64,000 nucleotides of DNA from Tetraselmis striata (GCA_006384855.1 VCJN01000435.1:109887-173886), one strand, 5' to 3'; shown: positions 33,469-43,653, numbered from the stretch's first letter. Notes: a model not told the origin generated them from the letters alone. Made by a program: numbers and translations.

Positions 33469-33650
33469 TATGGAAAGGCGATCCCGGCGACTTCTACATG
33501 AAGGTCATCGCCAAGAAGTTCCGGGGAGTATGGCACTACGGCGTGATAACCGGCGTCGTTACCGAGTGGGTGTTGGAGGACTACGGCGGGGCGACCCAGT
33601 GGCGCGCTGTTTTCGAGGACGGGGACATTGTGGGCCTTCTGCGTTCAGAG
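33463..33650 (+). CDS. Tudor-like/agenet-type domain exon of the CACTA element (inner copy)
   Basis: The exon reads DEGVIWKGDPGDFYMKVIAK, KFRGVWHYGVITGVV and ATQWRAVFEDGDIVGLL, ending at a GTGAGT donor at 33651. The series V.KkF.G.w.yG.V....W.V.feDGD...L is the pattern of plant/algal Tudor-like domains that read histone or arginine methylation. The outer copy (42286-42101, minus) has the same frame with only a few replacements. It starts one frame away from the zinc-finger CDS, so splicing or a separate start is required. Confidence 0.5.
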
Positions 33651-33811
33651 GTGAGTGGGCCCGGCATGCGTGCTGGTGGCACCACTCAACTGCGGTTGTA
33701 TGGAATCACACGCACCCGCCCGGTCGGCGTGGCAGGTTGTGGAGGCTATGGCGGCTGCCCAGGAGCACCCCCCCGTGGATGCGGACGGGGAGGCTCGCTT
33801 GGTAACCGTCC

Positions 33812-34395
33812 ATGAAGGCGATGACCTGTCCAGTGAATCACGCACCTTGCCCGGCGTGCGTTCAACACAACCCGGCTGGCGGATGCCAAGCACAACACTG
33901 GCTGCCATGGCGTGTGCCATGTGCATGTGGTCCTGGGCTATGTCAGCATGGTCAACCTCTTCCCCAACGCGCCGTTCCACCTGTTTTTTTTTTTGGCTTG
34001 GGAAGGGACTTCTGGAGGAAATTTGTCACCGTGCATGGCCACATTGGATTCCGAGCTATGAAGCAAGAAGACCGGCGCCAGGCTTTAGTCCCGATACCCA
34101 GCAACTTTGAACGCGGGTTGCGCCCTTCGTTTGCAGTGTCCAAGAATCGAAAGGTAACCCCCCCCCCCCCCCCCCCCCGGGCGTGGGCGTGGGCGTGGGC
34201 GTGACGGCATTCCGCTCCATGACTGCAGGGTCAGGCAAGGTGACGGTGCAGTCCGGCTGGGTCATGGAGGACTGCTTGCACCACGTGGAAACGTTTTCCA
34301 TTCTTAACGCCGGTCCGCTGCTCGAGGAGGCCCGGGTGAAGGCGATCATGACCGAGAAGGAGCTTCGCGTCCCCATGCGGTGCTTGGGCACATGT
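33812..34395 (+). CDS. Conserved unknown exons of the CACTA element (inner copy)
   Basis: One exon-like frame contains FFGLGRDFWRKFVTVHGHIG and EDRRQALVPIPSNFERGLRP and ends SKNRK at a GTAACC donor (34153). After a poly-C tract and an ACTGCAG acceptor (34228) another frame gives KVTVQSGWVMEDCLHHVETF and EEARVKAIMTEKELRVP. Both are conserved at protein level in the outer copy (41.5-41.8 kb, minus). The phases I see do not join directly, so further exons or frame damage exist. This is the likeliest place for a diverged transposase, but no DDE triad could be assigned. Confidence 0.4.
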
Positions 34396-34529
34396 ACAAG
34401 CGCATGCAAGGAGCTGCGTGGTTCGTCACGCGGTGGGGGTTGCAGAATGTGGTGACGGAGGAGGACGGCCCCGAGCGCAAGGCGCAGGTGGACGCGCTCA
34501 CTAGGGAGGGGAGGACTCGATACCCAGCG

Positions 34530-34786
34530 CGGCGCCAAGGCGCGGCGGGCAGGGCAGCGCGGCGCCAAGGCGCGGCGGCCGGGGCAGCGCGGCGCCCAGG
34601 CGCGGCGGCCGGGGCAGCGCGGCGCCCAGGCGCGGCGGCCGGGGCAGCGCGGCGCCAAGGCGCGGCGGCCGGGGCAGCGCGGCGCCAAGGCGCGGCGGCC
34701 AGGGCAGCGCGGCGCCAAGGCGCGGCGGCCAGGGCAGCGCGGCGCCAAGGCGCGGCGGCCGGGGCAGCGCGGCGCCAAGACAGCGC
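34530..34786 (+). repeat. 30-bp in-frame minisatellite (inner copy, about 8 units)
   Basis: The unit is CGCGGCGGCCGGGGCAGCGC plus GGCGCCAAGG and codes for repeats of RRQGAAAGAA. The outer copy has only 2-3 units at 41262-41335. It sits inside the downstream frame that runs to 35009. Confidence 0.9.
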
Positions 34787-35360
34787 ATACAGCGGAATCG
34801 GCGGAAAGGGATGCATTACAAGCTGTGGACGGCAGCCGCTGGAAACTATGCGGTCATGCCGCAACAACCCCAGCACTGGCTTCTGGATACCTCTGATCTG
34901 GCTGGCGGCGGCGGGCTGCGGGATGCAGGGCCGCGTGACTGAGGTGGCGGTGCTGGTGAGCCCGGAGAGTCTGCATGCGGCGGAGGCGGCGCAGCCGCAT
35001 AGGCACTAGACAATGCTCTGAAGCGAGCCCCAATTGTCGGCCCAGCGCCTGCCCCAATGTAACGCACCAGCTTGGCAGCAATTGGCAGCTCTTTTGCCCC
35101 CCCTCCACCCCACAGACACACTACCAATACCAGTTTCTCATCTCGGCGGGCAGTTGATGCGTATACCCAGGCTTGTGCGTACGCGGTGCGGGGGGGGGGG
35201 GGGGGGGGATCACTATAGCTAAGCTAGTGATGTGAGATATGAGTGCAGCAACAAATGTTGTGCAAGATATAATACGATGGCATGCAAGCGGGTCCCCGCT
35301 CTTCCACAATCATTGGCCCTGCTCCCTCTTGCCCCGCCCCCGGTGCCCTTTAGCTGCTCT
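34787..35360. other. Segment present only in the inner CACTA copy
   Basis: The outer copy passes directly from the minisatellite (41262) to the CAGCGGTTGCTACCGAGTGA block (41245), so this ~570 bp is an insertion in the inner copy or a deletion in the outer. It contains a frame ending at 35009 (GCGMQGRVTEVAVLVSPESL) and a G-tract at about 35191-35208. Confidence 0.6.
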
Positions 35361-35890
35361 CCGAGTGGGATGGGCGGGGCAGCGGTTGCTACAGAGTGAG
35401 GCGTAGCATCGTTTGCAGTAGCAACGCAGCCTTTCCGGTGTGACGCCGCCTGGATGTAACCCAGCAGTACGCGCAAAGTGCAAGTGCAAGCTGCTGATGG
35501 CGGGGATCCCGCGCGGGGGGGGGGGGGGGGGGGGGGGGGAGGGGGCAGCGGCTGTGGGATAGGCGCGGCAGCGGTTGCTACAGAGTGAGGCGTCGCATCG
35601 TTTGCAGTAGCAACGCAGCCTTTCCGGTTGCATAGTGTGACGCAGCCTGGATGTAACCCAACAGTACGCGCAAAGTGCAAGTGCAAGCTGCTGGTGGCGT
35701 GGATCCACGCGAGGTCGCAGGACGGTGCGCGAGGGGGGGGGGGGGGGGGGCAGCGGCTGTGGGATAGGCGGGGCAGCGGTTGCTACCGAGTGAGGCGTAG
35801 CATCGTTTGCAGTAGCAACGCAGCCTTTCCGGTTGCATAGTGTGACGCAGCCTGGATGTAACCCAGCAGTACGCGCAAAGTGTAAGTGTT
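35360..35890. repeat. Three-copy ~190-205-bp tandem repeat (inner copy)
   Basis: GGCAGCGGTTGCTACAGAGT recurs at about 35379, 35569 and 35775, each followed by the same ~110 bp (CGTTTGCAGTAGCAACGCAG.., TGTAACCCAGCAGTACGCGC) and, in the first two units, a poly-G run. The outer copy has a single unit (about 41135-41250). Confidence 0.85.
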
Positions 35891-35930
35891 ACACGTCCGT
35901 GTGCCCCACCCAATGACATTGCGCCCGACC

Positions 35931-36737
35931 TCACTGACGGCATGTCTCGCTCTCCTTCAGCTCCTGGGCCGTCCGCCGCCTCACCCTGCGCACCCTACCA
36001 ACCGCGCGTGCCTTCTCGGAAGCCTCACACACGGCGGCGCGAGTCGCGTCGTGGAACGCGTCCCTAACATGGCGGAACTCCGCCCTCACCGTGGCCGTGG
36101 TCGGGCAGGGGACTGCCCGCTGATGGGTCGCCATGCATGGGTACTTGGGGCCGCACAAAGCCGGGGTGCCGTCGCAGCAACACTCCCAGTCCGTCCGTTG
36201 GCCGCAGTCCACGCATGACGGGCGTCCGGCCAGGACACGCACATGATAGTGCATGTGGCCGCCTCCCGCCACTGCTCGTAGTGCTCCGGTCAACATGGCG
36301 ACGAGCAAGTCGGCATGTCCCGCAGGTGGCTGCGGGGCGGATGGCGCGAGCGCAGCCTCGCTCGCCTCGACAACCCCCTCAGCCCGATCAGTCGCCTCGA
36401 CCACGGCCTCCTCCGCCTCCTGACGCGGCGCACCAGGCGCATCATCGTCGCCTGGCAGGGCGTCCCCCCCCGCAACGGCGCCGTCGGCGGTGGCCGACGC
36501 CGTCGTGGCGGGGTGTTGTGAGGAGGTGGCCCTAGACATAGGTGGGGCCGGCACCGCCATGTGTTGCTCCACATGCGGTGCGGTTCCTGACGCGACAGCT
36601 CCGTCGCACCAGTACCGGCGCCGGCACCCCACGCCTGCTGGGCTTACCACCAACCGGCATGTTTCCTTTGGGAGGCGGTTCATCCGCGTCGGAGGTGAGC
36701 GGCGGTGCCTGTGTGGGTGTGGATACTGCCCGGCCAT
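35931..36737 (-). CDS. Cys-rich (piggyBac-CRD-like) protein of the CACTA element, inner copy
   Basis: A 268-residue frame starting MAGQYPHPHRHRR. The middle is acidic, Ala/Glu-rich. Residues ~165-210 form a zinc-binding-like module: RPSCVDCGQRTDWECCCDG, then PALCGPKYPCMATH. The pattern C-x2-C-x3-T-x-W-x-C..L-C..C-x3-H resembles the C-terminal Cys-rich domain of piggyBac transposases. The tail is helical and basic (RVRRVRRRTAQELKESETCRQ). The outer copy, 40282-41088, is the same length with about ten replacements, so purifying selection may have acted. The true N-terminus may differ because an upstream frame (MYNIFEDYAGRSTRRG..) overlaps the ATG. Confidence 0.55.
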   Translation of the reverse strand: MAGQYPHPHRHRRSPPTRMNRLPKETCRLVVSPAGVGCRRRYWCDGAVASGTAPHVEQHMAVPAPPMSRATSSQHPATTASATADGAVAGGDALPGDDDAPGAPRQEAEEAVVEATDRAEGVVEASEAALAPSAPQPPAGHADLLVAMLTGALRAVAGGGHMHYHVRVLAGRPSCVDCGQRTDWECCCDGTPALCGPKYPCMATHQRAVPCPTTATVRAEFRHVRDAFHDATRAAVCEASEKARAVGRVRRVRRRTAQELKESETCRQ

Positions 36738-37574
36738 TAGGGCTCCCGCCGCCTGCCGCTCCGCCGACCCACGCCGCGGCGTGTGCTGCGCCCCGCATAG
36801 TCCTCGAATATATTATACATGACGCGGGGACGGGGGGGGGGGGGGGGATTCGTGCGTTTCGTATGTCGGCGGAACGGCGTGCGAAGCTGCGGCTGGCGAA
36901 GGTGGTGGAAGTAAGCGTGGCGGCGTCGGCGGCGTATTACCGTGCGTGCATGCGTGCGCAACCCCGCGGCAGCAAGCGCCGGACTCGGCGTGTGCCGGCG
37001 GCAGAGCTGCGAAGCCATGGGCACGGTACGGGATGCCAAGTCTGGCTAAGCAACTGCAGAGGCTGGCGGCTTAACCCCCATGTCCGGCGGTTGAGGGACG
37101 GAAAGTGCGTAGAAGTTGATCGGCAAAGCGGGCATATAAGCCTGGCTGTGCTAGGTTCCTATTAAGTAATGGCGGTTTGTGCTTAGTAATTCGTAGGGGT
37201 GGACCATGCAGCGCAGGTAGGGGGCGGTATAAATGAGGCCGGGCACATATACTGCTCCACGAAACGACGCTGTCGCACGTGTAGTTGAATAGACGCCCCC
37301 CCCCCCCCCCCCCCCTCCCCCCCCGCCGGGTCGGCCCGCCGACCCGCCACGGCATGTAATATCTGTCATGCATCGCCGGGGTATGTGTGAGTGGATGCCC
37401 CGCCGCCACATCCCCCCCCCCCCCCCCCCCCCCCCCCCATTTACACTTGTGCACTCATTAAGTTTGGGCTGGTTTCGGAGCAGTACATGTACGTATGTAT
37501 ATACATACAATGGAATGTAGGACCTGCGCGGAAAGAGGCGGGGCTGGCGGAGTGCGTTGGGGGTGCGTAGAGTA

Positions 37575-38325
37575 GCGTGTTGGTGAGATTCGGGGTGCAT
37601 CGGACGCCGGATGCCCATCCACCCAGCGTAAAAGACGCGTACGTAATATTCACACTATATATATTCAAACGCAAATGTGTGAAAACCGGACATTCCGTGC
37701 CGGATGGGTGGGAATACGGCGTCCGATGCAGCCAAAACCCCAGCAACACGCTATTCTATGCACCGCCAATGCACTCCGCCAGCACCGCCTCATTCTCTGT
37801 CGATTTCGAAAACGCCTTCACATTATCCACCGCTAATAGCAATTGCCACCGTGTAATGTTGTCACGATGTGCGCACACAACAACACTTACTACCGGTTCC
37901 GACGCGGATGGAGGCGAGGCTTGCGGAGTGCGTTGGGGGTGCGTAATGTAGCGTGCTGCAAATAATTGGGGTGCATCGGACGCCGGATGCCCATCCACCC
38001 AGCGTAAAAGACGCGTAATATTCACACTTTATTAACACACAAATGTGTGAAAACCGGACATTCCGTGCCGGATGGGTGGGAATACGGCGTCCGATGCAGC
38101 CAAAACCCCAGCAACACGCTATTCTATGCACCGCCAATGCACTCCGCCAGCACCGCCTCATTCTCTGTCGATTTCGAAAACGCCTTCACATTATCCACCG
38201 CTAATTGCAATTGCCACCGTGTAATGTTGTCACGATGTGCGCACACAACAACACTTACTACCGGTTCCGACGCGGATGGAGGCGAGGCTTGCGGAGTGCA
38301 CTGGCGGTGCACAGACTAGCGGGAA
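37575..38325. repeat. 368-bp tandem repeat array (inner copy, about 2 units)
   Basis: Inverted counterpart of the array at 30.6-31.9 kb. CAGCAACACGCTATTCTATG occurs at 37741 and 38109, spacing 368. Fewer units than in the outer copy. Confidence 0.88.
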
Positions 38326-38682
38326 ACTAGATCCATTGTCGCTTATTTACAAGCACGGGCGGTGCTGCCAGACCTGATCGTCTACGGCCGATATAATATT
38401 CACACTATATTAACATCGGTGCACACCGCCGCACACCGCCGCACAACGCTGCGCGCGCACATTCGTCGCGCACATATACGCGCGCCCTACCGCACACATT
38501 ATCCCGGATTCACTCGCCGTATCCATTACGCCGTGCTACTTCAACAATAAACATTGCGAAATTACACCGACAGAATGCCGCACCGACTAGCTCTTGACAA
38601 TACGTGCATATAAATAGTAGTGGCGCGCTGCTCCTCGCCTCCGATGTGTCGTTGACTGCTGCGGAAGGCGGTCGTCGACTGG

Positions 38683-39024
38683 GTGTTAGTTTCTCCACCT
38701 CGGCCGCCCCCCCCCCTTCACCGCTCACAGCGCCATGGCCGACCTCTCCCCCCCGGGCAAAAGTGGGCGGCGAGCCTTGTTGTCTCGCGTGTCCGCGCCG
38801 CCGGCATCGAGGAGGACGAGAAAGACCCGGAGGAAACGCGTGACAAGGTGGGCGCGCAACAAAACACTCCATCCTCCACATTAGCACGCACCCACTCGTG
38901 GCTAACTTGTGCCGCGCGCAGGTTCGTCCGGGAGCGCCGTAAGGCCCACCTCAACGCCAAGGCTTCCACAGTGCCAGCGGCGCAACTCGTGGTGGCCGAG
39001 GAGGCCGCATCCTCAGCCGCTTAA
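38683..39024 (+). CDS. Transposon small protein, two possible exons (inner copy)
   Basis: Counterpart of 29439-29801 with the same donor (GACAAG|GTGGGC), acceptor and C-terminus (AAQLVVAEEAASSAA). The poly-C tract just before the conserved core is much shorter here than in the outer copy. Confidence 0.4.
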   Translation: MLVSPPRPPPPLHRSQRHGRPLPPGQKWAASLVVSRVRAAGIEEDEKDPEETRDKVGAQQNTPSSTLARTHSWLTCAARRFVRERRKAHLNAKASTVPAAQLVVAEEAASSAA

Positions 39025-39096
39025 AGGCGAAACGATTGTGGCTTGTTGTGGGTGTCTGGGCACAGGGGGCGTCCCGACGCGAAGGTAGGGAAGCTC

Positions 39097-39324
39097 ATGG
39101 CGGCGTCGTCGACGGCACAGCCTCCCGGGGTGGTGAAGACACTGACGGATGACAAGAAGAGGAAGAGGCCAGTGAAGAAACGCCGAGGTAAGAAACTGAC
39201 GGTCGCGGAGTCGGAGGCGGAGTCGGAGGCGCAGGCGCAGGCGGAGGCGGAGGCGGAGGCGGAGGCAGCGAGATCGTCGAAGCGGAGGGTCCCCCGGGCA
39301 CGCAAGAACAAGAACAAGCAGTAG
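39097..39324 (+). CDS. Transposon small basic/acidic protein (inner copy)
   Basis: Counterpart of 29139-29366: the same basic clusters and Glu/Ala repeat, with the order of hexamers slightly changed. Same length (75 residues plus stop). Confidence 0.5.
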   Translation: MAASSTAQPPGVVKTLTDDKKRKRPVKKRRGKKLTVAESEAESEAQAQAEAEAEAEAARSSKRRVPRARKNKNKQ

Positions 39325-39422
39325 ACCCCGCCCCCTTACCCCCCTCCCCTCACTCCCCCGGCGGGAGCGGCGGGGGGGGGGGGGGTGGGGGTGGGGGGCG
39401 GCGGGGGGACCACGCCCGCCCG

Positions 39423-39459
<37 letters not shown>

Positions 39460-40281
39460 GGGCCACATTCCCCGATGGCAACTGTCGCGAATATTGTAAT
39501 TCAAACATTCTTCGGCAAACCGCTGCCTGCCCCTGCCCTCCCCCTCGCGAATATTTATGTAACGTGAGCACTCTTTGGCAAAACATGGCAGCCAAACCGC
39601 CCATCTGATGACCTTTGATCGGACGGCTGGCAGGCCCGTTCAGAAGTACTAGCTATAATGTACACAAAATTCCCCACTTTGGCCGAATAGTACGGCTGCG
39701 ATTTGCGCTCCCATGTACTAATAGTCGTAGTTATCCACAGGACGACTCGTCATCGCGCCCGGGTTCGTACTAGATACCCGGTACCGGCTTAATAAATATA
39801 TCGCGTACTACCCGGTACCACACGGACAACCTTGTACCTTATACGTCAGTGCCATGTAACAATTCACCGGGCTGGTACGACTACTAGAATGATGACAAAA
39901 AGGATTTATCGCCCGCCGGCAATAACGCCGGATGTACTCGCACGTAACTGGATGGACGTGCCGCCACCAGCAGCAGCCTTCACGGATAAATAATAGTTGC
40001 TAGTAGTAGTGCTTCGTCACCCGTATGTCACATCTGAATCTCACAGTGCGCGGGGTTGCGCACGCATGCACGCACGGTAATACGCCGCCGACGCCGCCAC
40101 GCTTACTTCCACCACCTTCGCCAGCCGCTGCTTCGCACGCCGTTCCGCCGACATACGAAACGCACGAATCCCCCCCCCCCCCCCCCCGTCCCCGCGTCAT
40201 GTATAATATATTCGAGGACTATGCGGGGCGCAGCACACGCCGCGGCGTGGGTCGGCGGAGCGGCAGGCGGCGGGAGCCCTA

Positions 40282-41088
40282 ATGGCCGGGCAGTATCCAC
40301 ACCCACACAGGCACCGCCGCTCACCTCCGACGCGGATGAACCGCCTCCCAAAGGAAACATGCCGGTTGGTGGTAAGCCCAACAGGCGTGGGGTGCTGGCG
40401 CCGGTACTGGTGCGACGGAGCTGTCGCGTCAGGAACCGCACCGCATGTGGAGCAACACATGGCGGTGCCGGCCCCACCTATGTCTAGGGCCACCTCCTCA
40501 CAACACCCCGCCACGACGGCGTCGGCCACCGCCGACGGCGCCGTTGCGGGGGGGGACGCCCTGCCAGGCGACGATGATGCGCCTGGTGCGCCGCGTCAGG
40601 AGGCGGAGGAGGCCATGGTCGAGGCGACTGATCGGGCTGAGGGGGTTGTCGAGGCGAGCGAGGCTGCGCTCGCGCCACCCGCCCTGCAGCCACCTGCGGG
40701 ACATGCCGACTTGCTCGTCGCCATGTTGACCGTAGCACTACGAGCAGTGGCGGGAGGCGGCCACATGCACTATCATGTGCGTGTCCTGGCCGGACGCCCG
40801 TCATGCGTGGACTGCGGCCAACGGACGGACTGGGAGTGTTGCTGCGACAGCACCCCGGCTTTGTGCGGCCCCAAGTACCCATGCATGGCGACCCATCAGC
40901 GGGCAGTCCCCTGCCCGACCACGGCCACGGTGAGGGCGGAGTTCCGCCATGTCAGGGACGCGTTCCACGACGCGACTCGCGCCGCCGTGTGTGAGGCTTC
41001 CGAGAAGGCACGCGCGGCTGGTAGGGTGCGCAGGGTGAGGCGGCGGACGGCCCAGGAGATGAAGGAGAGCGAGACATGCCGTCAGTGA
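40282..41088 (+). CDS. Cys-rich (piggyBac-CRD-like) protein of the CACTA element, outer copy
   Basis: 268 residues, collinear with 35931-36737 without indels. The Cys/His positions of the module (CVDCGQRTDWECCCDS, CGPKYPCMATH) are all kept. Replacements are scattered, mostly outside the module. This copy reads on the plus strand because the two elements are opposed. Confidence 0.55.
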   Translation: MAGQYPHPHRHRRSPPTRMNRLPKETCRLVVSPTGVGCWRRYWCDGAVASGTAPHVEQHMAVPAPPMSRATSSQHPATTASATADGAVAGGDALPGDDDAPGAPRQEAEEAMVEATDRAEGVVEASEAALAPPALQPPAGHADLLVAMLTVALRAVAGGGHMHYHVRVLAGRPSCVDCGQRTDWECCCDSTPALCGPKYPCMATHQRAVPCPTTATVRAEFRHVRDAFHDATRAAVCEASEKARAAGRVRRVRRRTAQEMKESETCRQ

Positions 41089-42100
41089 GGTCGGGCGCAA
41101 TGTCATTGGGTGGGGCACACGGACGTGTAACACTTGCACTTTGCGCGTACTGCTGGGTTAAATCCAGGCGGTGTCACACTATGCAACCGGAAAGGCTGCG
41201 TTGCTACTGCAAACGATGCTACGCCTCACTCGGTAGCAACCGCTGCCCCGCCCATCCCACTCGCCTTGGCGCCGCGCTGCCCCGGCCGCCGCGCCTTGGC
41301 GCCGCGCTGCCCCGGCCGCCGTGCCTTGGCGCCGCGCTGGGTATCGAGTCCTCCCCTCCCTGGTGAGCGCGTCCACCTCCGCCTTGCGCTCGGGGCCGTC
41401 CTCCTCCGTCACCACATTCTGCAACCCCCACCGCGTGACAAACCACGCAGCTCCTTGCAGGCGTTTCCATGTGGTGCAAGCAGTCCTCCATGACCCAGCC
41501 GGACTGCACCGTCACCTTGCCTAACCCTGCAGTCATGGAGGGGAATGCCGTCACGCCCACGCCCACGCCCACGCCCGGGGGGGGGGGGGGGGGGTTACCT
41601 TTCGACTTCTTGGACACCGCAAACGAAGGGCGCAACCCGCGTCCAAAGTTGCTGGGTATCGGGACTAAAGCCTGGCGCCGGTCTTCCTGCTTCATAGCTC
41701 GGAATCCAATGTGGCCCTGCACGGTGACCAATTTCCTCCAGAAGTCCCTTCCCAAGCCAAAAAAAAACAGGTGGAACGGCGCGAGGGGGAAGAGGTTGAC
41801 CATACTGACATAGCCCAGGACCACATGCACATGGCACACGCCATGGCAGCCAGTGTTGTGCTTGGCCTCCGCCAGCCGGGTTGTGTTGAACGCACGCCGG
41901 GCAAGGTGCGCGATTCACTGGACAAGGCATCGCCTTCATGGACGGTTACCAAGCGAGCCTCCCCGTCCGCATCCACGGGGGGGTGCTCCTGGGCAGCCGC
42001 CATAGCCTCCACAACCTGCCACGCCGACCGGGCGGGTGCGTGTGATTCCATACAACCGCAGTTGAGTGGTGCCACCAGCACGCATGCCGGGCCCACTCAC

Positions 42101-42666
42101 CTCTGAACGCAGAAGGTCCACAATGTCACCGTCCTCGAAAACAGCGCGCCACTGGGTCGCCCCGCCGTAGTCCTCCAACACCCACTCGGTAACGACGCCG
42201 GTTATCACGCCGTAGTGCCATACTCCCCGGAACTTCTTGGCGATGACCTTCATGTAGAAGTCACCGGGATCGCCTTTCCGTATCACGCCCTCATCGGCAG
42301 CTTACACGTCCGCCGGCGGCCACGCAGGCGCGTCGATGTCCATACCGTCTTCGCCAACGGGGTCCTCCCCCACGCCCATCACATCGTCCTCCGAGACCGG
42401 CGCCGGCGGGCCGTTTCCGACGGCTGCAGCTACTCCTGCTGCCGCTGCTGCCGCTGCTGCTGCCGCCCTGCTGCTGCTGCTTGTAATAAGGCGGCCTTGC
42501 GGTGCAACTTAGCCGCACGCTTCAACGAGTGGCTACATTTCGGGTATTTCCGGAAGTGCCGCTCTCGCGCCGTCCTTTCACTACTGCCCGTCACGATGCC
42601 GTGGCAGTGCTTGCATGTGTACACGCCATTTTTCGACACACTCGATATCCATCCCTCTCCCGGCAT
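42101..42666 (-). pseudogene. Zinc-finger and Tudor-like exons of the CACTA element, outer copy
   Basis: ATG at 42666 starts MPGEGWISSVSKNGVYTCKH. The finger Cys/His are kept, but the reading frame is lost in the GCA/CAG tract near 42430-42490. The Tudor-like exon (IRKGDPGDFYMKVIAKKF.., FEDGDIVDLL) is intact down to a GTGAGT donor at about 42101. Confidence 0.5.
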
Positions 42667-43252
42667 GCCTGCTGCCGCGCGCGGGGGGCGGGGGGGGGGG
42701 GGCGGGGGTGAGAGTTGGGGTGGATGTAGCCCACCACCGGCAGGGAGCACAAATGCGAGTGCGCGGCTGTCCGCGCTTGGTTCAACGGTGAGCGGCGGTG
42801 ACCGTGAGGCGACCCCGTACTTCATGCGCGTGCTGGGGCGTTACACAATCATCAGCAGTTAGGGCGGCTGCATTAAAACGCGCACCTACGAACACCACCT
42901 ACCGCCTACCACCTACCGTACCACCTACATCCGCCCACACCTCCGCCCTTCGTGCCGCACATCGCCGCACACCGCGGGGTCAGCGATGTGCAGCGATGTG
43001 CAGCGAGTATGTGCAGCCGCCTGTACTTAGCCCGGGTACTCCGCGTCGGCACGCGACACGCGAGCCCGCGTGGGCATATCAATTTGATGAAATTATGGAA
43101 ACGAGAAATTCATATAGTACTTTACAGGTCGCGCGCGATAGTCGTCGCTACTCGGTATGAAATCCTCGTCCCTCGTCCGTCCCGTATCGTCCCCGTATGT
43201 CGTCGTTCGTCACCAGTAAGGCACACTTGGGTCACATCTGAATCTCACAGTG

Positions 43253-43653
43253 ACAAGTGTCTAGCATGCGGCATCGAGAACAGTAACATCGCGGCTGACA
43301 ACAACGGAAGCTATGGTCAGCGTGTAACCATTCCATTGCAGGAAGCGCTATCTCATTGCATGACTCAGCTCGCGGATGCCATGTTGGTGCAGCGGGGCCG
43401 GCGCAGCTATGCCCGGCTGCGGCACGAGGCGTTGAGGCGTTGCCAAAACGTATTTCTGGCGGCATGGCATGATCATGAGCACGGGCGTTGTGTGGAAAAA
43501 GACAGATATCAAGAAACCAAAACATGTGCAAACGCAGGATATCTAGTCACTTGTCCTCAGCCATTGAGCAGCAATCAGTCAAATACCCTGCATATCCCCG
43601 ACCGCGGCAACCCTGCATCACACGGAAGACTGGCGATGCTAACCCAGCAGTAG
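43253..43653 (+). other. Coding-like frame flanking the outer transposon
   Basis: Directly after the transposon the plus strand reads KCLACGIENSNIAADNNGSY, IPLQEALSHCMTQLADAMLV, RGRRSYARLRHEALRRCQNV and ends at a TAG at 43651-43653. It has a CxxC pair and helical segments. It might be the 3' part of the gene whose 5' part ends at 28418 (SSPDY). Not recognised. Confidence 0.35.

Larger units (their letters stand above)
32452..40048 (+). mobile_element. Inner CACTA-type transposon, complete copy 2 (7,597 bp)
   Basis: Both ends are CACTGTGAGATTCAGATGTG (inverted at the right), flanked on each side by CGC (32449-32451 and 40049-40051), a 3-bp target duplication. It sits inside another copy in opposite orientation. 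Deleting it plus one CGC rebuilds CTTGCTGCCGCGGGGTTGCGC, exactly the reverse complement of the uninterrupted site inside this copy at about 36957-36977. It encodes zinc-finger, Tudor-like and Cys-rich frames in converging orientation (plus 33.0-35.0 kb, minus 36.7-35.9 kb) and two small basic/acidic frames at 38.7-39.3 kb. No DDE transposase is recognisable. Confidence 0.9.
40049..43252 (-). mobile_element. Outer CACTA-type transposon, right part (copy 1, continued)
   Basis: It resumes after the CGC duplication and ends at 43252 with the inverted terminus (..CATCTGAATCTCACAGTG). It is the inverted equivalent of 32452-36965, but shorter (3.2 versus 4.5 kb) because the inner copy has expanded tandem repeats and an extra segment at about 34786-35360. 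With the left part it totals ~7.2 kb. The outer flanks are CTA (28416-28418) and ACA (43253-43255), so its own 3-bp duplication is not intact. Confidence 0.88.

Noticed and set aside
34056-34788. Minus-strand repeat proteins (LAPRCPGRRA repeats)
   Set aside because: They are the antisense reading of the GC minisatellite in a frame oriented the other way.
35931-36737. piggyBac transposon call from the Cys-rich module
   Set aside because: No TTAA duplication, no piggyBac-type ends and no DDD catalytic core; only the Cys-rich domain resembles that family.
28419-43252. Large inverted repeats as a hairpin assembly artefact
   Set aside because: The arms differ by substitutions, tandem-copy numbers and a ~570-bp segment, and the CGC duplication with exact empty-site reconstruction is a biological insertion signature.
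28419-43252. Maverick/Polinton or other long-TIR element
   Set aside because: Terminal repeats are only ~22 bp; the long inverted stretches come from two opposed copies. No polymerase B, integrase, ATPase or capsid frames.
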